Assembly (NCBI GenBank): GCA_002346675.1 | Contig: DEAI01000016.1 | Coordinates: forward strand, 53,882-117,881 | Reading direction: 5' to 3' | DNA: 64,000 nucleotides | Source: Fidelibacterota bacterium UBA2986 | Lineage (GTDB): Bacteria > Fidelibacterota > Marinisomatia > Marinisomatales > AB-629-J13 | Shown here: in pieces, positions 16,690 to 24,102 of the stretch | Numbering within the stretch: position 1 is the stretch's first letter | Layout: each line of letters begins with the position of its first letter | Notes under the pieces: generated by a model | What the model saw: only the letters and a program-made list of their open reading frames with translations | Told to the model about the DNA's origin: nothing | The model's database searches: none | Position numbers and translations under genes: made by a program

Positions 16690-19600
16690 ATGGCACATTT
16701 CGGTAAATTAATAAAAAAGAGTGTTCATATATGGCTAGTGATAGGCTTCTTTGTTGTTTCCTCTCTCTCAGCAGAAACTAATAAACAAAACTTATTAGAG
16801 AACAAGCCCATCAAGAGTACAGAACCTTTTCAAAAACCAACAATTTCCGAGATGCAGGTTATGGGAGAGAAATTAATTGAAATAATTGGTGAATCTCCTC
16901 AAACTCAAAAAGTAAACAAAAAGGATAACCCTAAACTCTCACAGCCACTTAGCCCGCTAAAAAACACCCCAATAAATTTAGCTCGCCAAATTAAAAAAGA
17001 TGAGTTTAAATCGAAATTCAAGGTCACCTGGAATAAGCTAAATGATACTCCTGTTTTTATAACAGGCTCAGAACTAGCAGAGTTTAGTAGCCAATTCTCT
17101 GGAGCTTCCTCTGCTCAGGAAGTCACAAAGGAATTCATAAATATTAACAAAGAGGTATTTCAGCTTGAGGATTCCTATGCAGAGCTGGAAACAATAAATG
17201 AATTCAAAGATCGGTTTGGAAAAAAGCATATAAAGTTCCAACAGGTTTATCAGGATATACCGATTTGGGGAAAAACAGTTGTCTCGCACTTTGAGCCTGA
17301 AGGTAAATTATATTTGATCAATGCCCGGTTTTCTCCATCTCCAAAGGATTTGGATATATCTCAAGTCAATTATTTAAAAGATCAGGCAATTCAGATTGCC
17401 CTTGATGATATAAGCGCCTTCACCACTGTGATGGATTTTAACGATGAGATGAAAACACTTTTATCCTATGATATGCCAGTTGGAAAACAATATATTTGGA
17501 TCAATCCAGTGACAGGGAACTCTCATATGATTTGGCATGTTCAGGTTCGTCCAAACTCAATGGACAATTGGTATTATTTCATAGATGCTGTGAGTGGAGA
17601 AATACTTGAAAAATATAATAATACCCAAACAGATGGACATGCAACGGGTACTGCCAATGATTTAAATGGTGAGCAGCAGACCATCCACTCCTATGTAATT
17701 TCAGGGTGGCATTATATGATTGACGGCTCACGTGAAATCTGGCAGGATAGTCAGGGAGATAACTTACCTGGTAATCCGCTGGGAGGATTGTGGACACTCC
17801 GATATCAGGACGGGAGTTTGTACTATGTTTATTCAAGCGATGCCGATACTTGGGAGCCAGTTCAGGTTTCCGCTCACAGCAATACCGGCTATGTGTATCA
17901 ATATTTTTATGATACCTTTGGACGCTTGGGAATTGACTCAACCGGTAGTACGATCATCTCTGTGGTAAACGTAACAAGCAACGGCCAACCTATGGACAAC
18001 GCTTACTGGAACGGAGCTTACATGGCCTATGGAGATGGCAATACATATTTCACACCATTGGCAGGAGCCCTTGATGTTGCGGCCCACGAGATGGTGCACG
18101 GTATTGTAGAGCGTACTGTCAATCTAGAATATAAATTTGAGTCAGGAGCACTGAATGAATCCTTTGCTGATATATTTGGTGCCATGGTTGACAGGGACGA
18201 CTGGCGGATGGGTGAAAATGTTGTTAATACTCAATACTATCCAAGTGGTGCACTCAGAGATCTAGCCAACCCTAACCAAGGAGGAGAAAACTACACCGAT
18301 CCTGGTTGGCAACCAAAGCACTGGAATGAGTTTTTAGATTGGGACATTACCTACGATAACGGTGGTGTCCATTATAACAGCGGAATTCCAAACAGAGCAT
18401 GCTATCTCATCGCTGAAGAAATTGGTAGAGAGAAAACAGAACAGATCTACTACCGAATTCTGGAAGCAGAATATTTGAACTCTCAGGCAACATTTGTAGA
18501 TATGCGCCTAGCTGCAATACAAGCTGTAATTGAGTTATATCCGAGTGATAGTACGGCAGTAACGGATGCCTTTGATGCAGTGGGGATTGTTGGATCGGAA
18601 GGTTCCACTGCTCCTGAAGATCTCGATGCAGTGCAGGGAGAGGACTGGATTATTGCAGTTAATAATGAAGATGGAGATAACAGTCTTGTTTTAGTTAATC
18701 CTACGGATAATACCATTGTAAATACCTTGACAACAACCCAAGTTTTCACAGGGACAGGTAACCCGATATCAATAAATAGCCTTGGGACAAAAATTTTGTT
18801 TATCAGCAGTTCCAATGATATCATTGGGATCAATCCAGATGGATCTGGTGAAATTAATATTTCATCTTATGCAGGGCTCCCGGAAATTTGGCATTCTATT
18901 GCAATAGCGCCTGACCTTTCAAAAGTTGCAGCAACAACAATTGCACAGGATTCAACGATATGGATTATTGATTTAACAAATTTATCAAATTATCCTATCC
19001 ACCTTTACTCCCCCACTACGGTGGAAGGTGTGAACTCGGAAGTTGTTATCTATGCAGACGCCCTAGACTTCGATCCCAGTAGTACCTACCTAATTTATGA
19101 TGCATTCAACAGGGTTCCCCAGAATGATGGACCGGATCTGGAGTATTGGGATGTGGCGTTATTAGATGTGGGTAATGAGATTATTTATCCGGTTTTTGGT
19201 GCGCTTCCCTCAGGAGTAAGCATGGGGAACCCATCATTTTCCCAGCTGAACGGAAATTATGTTGTAATGGATTATATTGATCAGAACTCAGAAAATGTAT
19301 GGATATTGGGTCTTGACCGTTACGAAGGGAGTTTGGGTTGGCTTGAAGATAATGGAACAAACTCAAGTTTTCCCCGGTACTCTCCGGATGATTCCCATCT
19401 CATATTTCAGAGAACGGATGGGGAAGGAAATACTACTCTTCGTAGAATGGCACTTTCTGATAAAATTACAGCAGATGGTTCATCATCAGAGTTTACTGGT
19501 AACAAATTATTACCATCCTGGTTTGTAATTGAAGGTGAACTGTCTACTCAGAATAATACACACTTACCTCAAGATATATCTCTTTACCAAAACTATCCCA

Positions 19601-19848
19601 ACCCATTTAATCCGGTCACCCAAATAGATTTTGAAATTCCATTTTATTCTCAGGTCTCAATATCTATTTTTGATGTTTCCGGGAGAAAACTTAAGACTCT
19701 TGAAAATGGAAGGTTAAGTGCTGGAAGACATTCAGTACAATGGGACGGGACCAATCACTTTGGAAAGTTTATGGGTGCGGGAGTTTACTTATGCAGGATG
19801 GAGACCAATCAGTTCGCCAAAACCCGTAAAATTATTTTGCTAAAATAG
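16690..19848 (+). CDS. Secreted M4 (thermolysin-like) metallopeptidase with beta-propeller and sorting domain
   Basis: A 1052-residue exported zinc peptidase. A strong AAGGAG lies 7 bases before the ATG, and a signal peptide ends near SLSAET. An FTP/PepSY-type propeptide covers about residues 110-310. The M4 domain contains HEMVH (His466, Glu467, His470) and the third ligand Glu490 in NESFAD, with the later His in NGGVHYNSG. Residues 640-930 are TolB/WD40-like propeller repeats. The last 90 residues are a FlgD-like sorting domain starting LYQNYPNPFNPVTQ and ending KIILLK, the type used by type IX-like secretion. Expected role: extracellular protein degradation for peptide uptake. Confidence 0.95.
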   Translation: MAHFGKLIKKSVHIWLVIGFFVVSSLSAETNKQNLLENKPIKSTEPFQKPTISEMQVMGEKLIEIIGESPQTQKVNKKDNPKLSQPLSPLKNTPINLARQIKKDEFKSKFKVTWNKLNDTPVFITGSELAEFSSQFSGASSAQEVTKEFININKEVFQLEDSYAELETINEFKDRFGKKHIKFQQVYQDIPIWGKTVVSHFEPEGKLYLINARFSPSPKDLDISQVNYLKDQAIQIALDDISAFTTVMDFNDEMKTLLSYDMPVGKQYIWINPVTGNSHMIWHVQVRPNSMDNWYYFIDAVSGEILEKYNNTQTDGHATGTANDLNGEQQTIHSYVISGWHYMIDGSREIWQDSQGDNLPGNPLGGLWTLRYQDGSLYYVYSSDADTWEPVQVSAHSNTGYVYQYFYDTFGRLGIDSTGSTIISVVNVTSNGQPMDNAYWNGAYMAYGDGNTYFTPLAGALDVAAHEMVHGIVERTVNLEYKFESGALNESFADIFGAMVDRDDWRMGENVVNTQYYPSGALRDLANPNQGGENYTDPGWQPKHWNEFLDWDITYDNGGVHYNSGIPNRACYLIAEEIGREKTEQIYYRILEAEYLNSQATFVDMRLAAIQAVIELYPSDSTAVTDAFDAVGIVGSEGSTAPEDLDAVQGEDWIIAVNNEDGDNSLVLVNPTDNTIVNTLTTTQVFTGTGNPISINSLGTKILFISSSNDIIGINPDGSGEINISSYAGLPEIWHSIAIAPDLSKVAATTIAQDSTIWIIDLTNLSNYPIHLYSPTTVEGVNSEVVIYADALDFDPSSTYLIYDAFNRVPQNDGPDLEYWDVALLDVGNEIIYPVFGALPSGVSMGNPSFSQLNGNYVVMDYIDQNSENVWILGLDRYEGSLGWLEDNGTNSSFPRYSPDDSHLIFQRTDGEGNTTLRRMALSDKITADGSSSEFTGNKLLPSWFVIEGELSTQNNTHLPQDISLYQNYPNPFNPVTQIDFEIPFYSQVSISIFDVSGRKLKTLENGRLSAGRHSVQWDGTNHFGKFMGAGVYLCRMETNQFAKTRKIILLK

Positions 19849-19855
19849 CTGCAGT

Positions 19856-20563
19856 TCAGCCATCATATTTTCTCAGTAGAGTTAAATATAGTGCTGATGA
19901 AATACCGGTGGACCCGAAGATCATACACATGACCATGATTTGATATTTTACCGCTATCAATGGAGAGATTCCAGATAGGATCATACCTGTCATGGTTCCA
20001 GGAAGTGAGACCAGTCCAACCGCAAATAGAGAGTTTGTAATGGGAATGAGAGATGCTCTGAACGCAATATTTCTCTGTTCTTCAAAGTTCAATCCGCTTT
20101 CTTTTTCATTTTCAAAGCGCTCTGCTGCCAAACTAATTGAGTTCATACAGTTAGCAAAAATCATCCCTCCAAGAGGAATCAGAAAGTGAGGGTTAAACCA
20201 AGGGTTAATCTGGATTACATGCTGAGTTACAATGTATAGTGTAGCTGTTCCACAAATAAAAATTGAGATTGTTGAAACTATGTAATTTGAGAGACGTTTA
20301 TTTTTTAAAGGTCTTGGAGCAATGTACCCTGCTATGATAATCATTAAAGCTAAAATCAAGAGTATAACAAACGGATTTTCACTATTGAATACATACTTTA
20401 GACAGTATCCAATTGCAATCAATTGGATAAACATTCGAACATGTGCATAAATTACAGTTGGAAATTCTAGCTTCCACTTGAAGTAAATAAAAATGACAAC
20501 ACAAACTGGGATGAGAATATAAATTAGGTTAAAATAAGATATAGATTGCGCAGCGTCGGACAT
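19856..20563 (-). CDS. fetB: FetB-like UPF0014 membrane permease
   Basis: A 235-residue integral membrane protein with about seven hydrophobic helices. The family signature is clear: RMFIQL near the N-terminus, GGMIFANCMNSISLAAERFENE in the middle and LVSLPGTMTGMILSGISPLIAVKYQIMVM near the end. In E. coli FetB pairs with the ATPase FetA for iron export; no ATPase gene lies next to this one, so its partner must be elsewhere or it works differently. It converges with the M4 peptidase gene with only 7 bases between them. Confidence 0.85.
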   Translation of the reverse strand: MSDAAQSISYFNLIYILIPVCVVIFIYFKWKLEFPTVIYAHVRMFIQLIAIGYCLKYVFNSENPFVILLILALMIIIAGYIAPRPLKNKRLSNYIVSTISIFICGTATLYIVTQHVIQINPWFNPHFLIPLGGMIFANCMNSISLAAERFENEKESGLNFEEQRNIAFRASLIPITNSLFAVGLVSLPGTMTGMILSGISPLIAVKYQIMVMCMIFGSTGISSALYLTLLRKYDG

Positions 20564-20903
20564 AAAATTATATTTAATTCAAAAGGGTAATTAATACTAG
20601 AAACTACTTATAGAAGAAGTGACAAAAAAAGAGTACTATATGGTTATCATTTTTTCATGTTATTTATAGAAAAGAACATTCTATTATTAAGTGATATCTA
20701 ATTTTTCTTATTTATCCTCATTGTTAGGTATTCTTACTGATTATTTTTTCAAAGAATTTAGATGAACAGTTGATTTAAATTGTGACGATAAACCTCCGAT
20801 ATTAAAAGTGAGCCCTGGTGTTTATTAAATACTAGAGTAATTTTTTATCAGTACAATTGGAAATTGCTACATTCCCAATGAATAAAATAAATAGGAATGA
20901 AAT
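20564..20903. other. Intergenic region between divergent genes
   Basis: This 340-base AT-rich gap must hold the promoters of the permease gene (leftward) and of the HTH gene (rightward). I see no open frame with a ribosome binding site, no tRNA and no convincing long hairpin. A short purine-rich AGGA lies just before the HTH ATG. Confidence 0.5.
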
Positions 20904-21101
20904 ATGAATAATGGAATCTTAGGTATCAGAGAAGTGGCAGATTATTTAAATATGAAAGAGCAAACGGTGTACCGGTTGGTACAGCAGAGGAAGATTCCAG
21001 CATTGAAGATCGGTGGTCAGTGGAAAGTTAAATCCGAACACTTGGATAAAATGTTTGATGAAATGCTTCAAGAAAAATTGAGAGAAATTCAAGCAGGATA
21101 G
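20904..21101 (+). CDS. Small helix-turn-helix (excisionase/MerR-like) DNA-binding protein
   Basis: A 65-residue protein consisting of one HTH_17-type winged helix: IREVADYLNMKEQTVYRLVQQRKIPALKIGGQWKV, with the two-residue wing before the basic strand, then a short amphipathic helix. This fold is shared by phage excisionases and small regulators or toxin-antitoxin-like proteins. There is no integrase or other phage gene nearby, so a stand-alone regulator is more likely. It has its own terminator (21122-21155) and is therefore a monocistronic gene. Confidence 0.85.
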   Translation: MNNGILGIREVADYLNMKEQTVYRLVQQRKIPALKIGGQWKVKSEHLDKMFDEMLQEKLREIQAG

Positions 21102-21121
21102 TTTTACATATAAGATTCATC

Positions 21122-21155
21122 AAAAAACCCCAATTTAATGTTGGGGTTTTTTGTT
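21122..21155 (+). terminator. Rho-independent terminator
   Basis: A perfect 12-bp stem (AAAAAACCCCAA with TTGGGGTTTTTT) around a 7-base loop, ending in T-rich sequence, closes the HTH gene. The A-run on the other side makes it potentially bidirectional. Confidence 0.9.
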
Positions 21156-21234
21156 TGTGGTAATAAGGATATATTTCGAGCGCTGTCGTTTATTAGATTT
21201 AAAGGATAATTATTATAAAAGATAACCTGGTTCT

Positions 21235-22038
21235 ATGAGCAAAATACGAGAACGAATTAAGATCATTATATTTGGAGTTGATACCTGGGCTGGAAAATTA
21301 TTTGATGTTGTCTTAATTTTTTCAATTATTTTGAGCATTATCGTTGTTTTACTTGACAGTGTAGATACATACAATCAAAAGTATGGTAACATCTTGTTCA
21401 CAGCAGAGTGGATTTTCACTGTCATGTTTACAGTGGAGTATTTTCTTCGGATTTATTGTATCAGGCTGCCTTCCAGTTATATTTTCAGTTTTTATGGAGT
21501 TATTGATTTTCTCGCTGTAATTCCTACATATTTAAGTATGCTGATGCCGGGGACAGAGGTGTTTGCTGTGATTCGTGTGTTAAGAGTTTTGAGAGTTTTC
21601 AGGGTTTTGAAACTTGTTCAATATATGGGTGAAGCAGAATTCCTGGGGAAAGCACTATTGGCAAGCAGAAGAAAAATTTACATCTTTCTATTCTTTGTGC
21701 TGAATATTGTAGTTGTCCTTGGTTCATTTATGTATCTCATTGAAGGGGACAATCCCGGATTTACCAGTATCCCAAAGGCAATTTATTGGGCGATTGTTAC
21801 CCTAACAACTGTAGGCTATGGAGATATAACACCCGCTACGGGTTTTGGGCAGACCATCGCAGCAATTATAATGATTTTGGGTTATTGTATTATTGCAGTT
21901 CCCACAGGAATTGTATCATCAGAAATAAACTTTATTGCAAAACGAACAGAAAAAAAAGAGTGCATTGTATGCGAAAAGAGAGGATTGGATGAGGACGCCA
22001 ATTTCTGTAGTGAGTGTGGCGCGAAGTTAATAGATTGA
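21235..22038 (+). CDS. Voltage-gated potassium channel with C-terminal zinc ribbon
   Basis: A 267-residue six-helix cation channel. S4 is the arginine ladder RVLRVLRVFRVLKL, and the selectivity filter TVGYGDITP indicates K+ selectivity. After S6 a soluble tail carries CIVC...CSEC (two CxxC pairs about 15 residues apart), a zinc-ribbon-like knuckle also seen in many bacterial Kv-type proteins. It would sit in the inner membrane and respond to membrane potential. It ends 1 base before the end of the convergent esterase gene. Confidence 0.95.
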   Translation: MSKIRERIKIIIFGVDTWAGKLFDVVLIFSIILSIIVVLLDSVDTYNQKYGNILFTAEWIFTVMFTVEYFLRIYCIRLPSSYIFSFYGVIDFLAVIPTYLSMLMPGTEVFAVIRVLRVLRVFRVLKLVQYMGEAEFLGKALLASRRKIYIFLFFVLNIVVVLGSFMYLIEGDNPGFTSIPKAIYWAIVTLTTVGYGDITPATGFGQTIAAIIMILGYCIIAVPTGIVSSEINFIAKRTEKKECIVCEKRGLDEDANFCSECGAKLID

Positions 22039-22039
22039 T

Positions 22040-23464
22040 TTAGTCAATAATCATAATTAGACCCGAATTATTGGTTCGAACCCAATATCCTTTTCCTGGC
22101 TCAATAAGTTCAGAGCTTGAATATCCCCCATAAGAAAATTCGTAAAATGTCCCCTGAATAATAATAGCATCTGGATCTTGTATGTCAGAGATATGAGTTA
22201 CAGTATTAATTCCTGATATAATATTCCATCCTTCATTTAACACTATAGGGATCTCACTGATCAGAGTTCCGGAAATCACAGAGTAGCCATCTTCAATGAA
22301 TCTCAGCCAATATCCTGTTCCGTTTTCTAATTCACTTTGCTGTGTATAACCATCATTGTATGAAAATAGAGTGTTTTCAACTGACCCCGGAAAGATAGAT
22401 TCAACACCTGGGTTTTCAACTATAAGAGGCAACCCAACCAAATTCCAGTCTTGGATATTGGTAATTTCAACTTCAGTATCTCCATTATTTCCACACTCCA
22501 AATTGGTTAAATATTGTGAAGCTGTTTCGGGGGACTCTAATAATGCTTCACAGGATGAGTCATCTTCAAAAAAATTATGGTTAAGCCAAAGTTTGATATG
22601 TACTGCAATTTCTTCAGACGGATATGCAGAAAAACCATGTCCACTATTAGCGCCCTCAAATAAAATCTTTTCAGTAGTTTCCGGAGTATTATTGTAAATA
22701 TCTTGTCCTAGTAAACCTGCATAATCAGGGAGATCATTTAACTCAAATTCGCCTGCAAAAATTAGTGTTGGAATATTATGATCTAAAAACTCTGGGACAA
22801 GGCAAATACAGTATTCTGAATCTGGACATAGCTCACAATCCTCAAATATGATTGTAGGGTTCAATGCAAAAGCGGCTACTGTGGATTCATTAACATGTGG
22901 ATTATCAAGAGTAATAGCAATCTGTGATGCGCCACCCCCCATAGAATAACCCCCAACAATAAAGCTCATTGTATCAATCATACCATAAACTGGAGAGTCT
23001 GTTCTCCAGTGCTCGGACTTAACAGTCTCTATACCATCAATAAGGCCTTCAGCTCTTTGATGATGGGTATCATTAATTTCATCGTTTGGACCTATTGCCA
23101 GAGCGATAAAACCATAAGATGCAAAAAACTCACCCCAGCTAGACATTGATGAGCTCTCTTCTCCCCATCCTGGAGTAATAACTACTGATTTGTATGGACT
23201 GTCTGCATTAATAGGATAGTAGAGTACACCATCTTTATAGTCAGGGCCATCTCTCAGACCATCAGGCTCTGTTATTATCCCATATGCATATGGACCAAGT
23301 TCAGGTTCACCTCCACCACCTCCAATATCTTGGCATTGCCCTATTTCTTCGTTCCACTCGCAATAATCAGGCCACTGCAGACACTCTTCATAATTCAGTT
23401 CACTGCAATCAGCAAAAATATAATTTATAAAAACCAGGTTTAAAAAAAATAAATATGTTCTCAC
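22040..23464 (-). CDS. Secreted PET-hydrolase/cutinase-like esterase with WN/GYWLR C-terminal domain
   Basis: A 474-residue exported alpha/beta hydrolase starting with GTG. After the signal peptide comes a small Cys-knot-like segment (residues 20-44, four to five Cys) and a Gly linker. The catalytic domain resembles polyester hydrolases of the cutinase/PETase group: YYPINADSPYKSVVITPGW, an SSWGEFFASYGF segment, nucleophile Ser174 in GGYSMGGGAS, likely acid Glu241 (AGEFEL, where Asp is usual) and His276 in NSGHGFSA. A Cys-rich insert lies near residues 205-225. The last 140 residues are the duplicated WN...GYW[LV]R module shared with two other proteins here. Activity on polyesters is inference from motif similarity; other esters are equally possible. 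Confidence 0.82.
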   Translation of the reverse strand: MRTYLFFLNLVFINYIFADCSELNYEECLQWPDYCEWNEEIGQCQDIGGGGGEPELGPYAYGIITEPDGLRDGPDYKDGVLYYPINADSPYKSVVITPGWGEESSSMSSWGEFFASYGFIALAIGPNDEINDTHHQRAEGLIDGIETVKSEHWRTDSPVYGMIDTMSFIVGGYSMGGGASQIAITLDNPHVNESTVAAFALNPTIIFEDCELCPDSEYCICLVPEFLDHNIPTLIFAGEFELNDLPDYAGLLGQDIYNNTPETTEKILFEGANSGHGFSAYPSEEIAVHIKLWLNHNFFEDDSSCEALLESPETASQYLTNLECGNNGDTEVEITNIQDWNLVGLPLIVENPGVESIFPGSVENTLFSYNDGYTQQSELENGTGYWLRFIEDGYSVISGTLISEIPIVLNEGWNIISGINTVTHISDIQDPDAIIIQGTFYEFSYGGYSSSELIEPGKGYWVRTNNSGLIMIID

Positions 23465-23582
23465 TAAATCAAATCTCTAGATATATCTTTATAAAATAAT
23501 CTGTTTATATATACAATAAAATATTTTGACATGTTATTATCATCGGTTATTCCGTTTAATTATAAATTGATCTGTAAATTCT

Positions 23583-24017
23583 ATAATACAATCGACAGCA
23601 AACAGTGTAGCAGAGTATTTAAGCGAACTCCCTGATGAGAGAAAGGAATCAATTTCAATAGTTAGACAGACCATTTTTGAGAGTCTTCAGGTGGGCTATG
23701 AAGAGGTAATGAATTGGGGTATGATAACCTATGAAGTTCCACTAAAAACTTTTTCTGATACATATAACGGTAAGCCATTGATGTATGCTGGATTGACTTC
23801 TCAAAAGAACCATATGTCAGTTTATTTAATGGGCTGTTATTTAATGCCTGAAATTCGAAAAAAATTTGAAGATTACTATAAAAAATCAGGGAAAAAACTT
23901 AATGCCGGTAAATCCTGTATTCGTTTTAAAAAAGTCAATGATTTACCATTGAAACTAATAGGAGAAACGATTGCTTTAATGAGTGTAGAAGAATTTATAG
24001 AATTTTCTAAACAATAA
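23583..24017 (+). CDS. DUF1801 (YdhG-like) protein without a recognisable start codon
   Basis: The frame encodes a complete DUF1801 domain: NSVAEYLSELPDERKE, EEVMNWGMITYEVPL, NGKPLMYAGLTSQKNHMSVYLM, GKSCIRFKKVNDLPL. The conserved N-terminal helix lies upstream of the first usable start (GTG 23691) and is open back to a TGA at 23568-23570, but contains no ATG, GTG or TTG; two consecutive ATA codons sit at 23583-23588 where a start would be expected. Either the ATG was lost, a rare ATA/ATT start is used, or a shortened product from GTG 23691 is made. DUF1801 function is unknown; it has a frataxin/YdhG-like fold. A monocistronic gene between two leftward units. Confidence 0.7.
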   Translation: MIQSTANSVAEYLSELPDERKESISIVRQTIFESLQVGYEEVMNWGMITYEVPLKTFSDTYNGKPLMYAGLTSQKNHMSVYLMGCYLMPEIRKKFEDYYKKSGKKLNAGKSCIRFKKVNDLPLKLIGETIALMSVEEFIEFSKQ

Positions 24018-24074
24018 AATTGAAGATATAAAAAGCTAAATTATTCTTGCCAACTATTTTTTACTAAAATACTT

Positions 24075-24100
24075 ATGGGGGTGCATAAATGGGCCCCCAT
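24075..24100 (-). terminator. Hairpin after the TonB receptor, probable terminator
   Basis: A 7-bp perfect stem (ATGGGGG with CCCCCAT) lies 2 bases beyond the TAG that ends the read-through reading frame of the receptor, followed on the minus strand by AT-rich sequence with only a weak T-tract. Its location supports 24103, not 24307, as the true gene end. Confidence 0.55.
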
Positions 24101-24102
24101 AT

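Noticed and set aside
20904..21101. Excisionase-like HTH protein as a sign of a prophage or integrative element
   Set aside because: No integrase, att-like repeat or phage gene lies nearby, and the gene has its own terminator.
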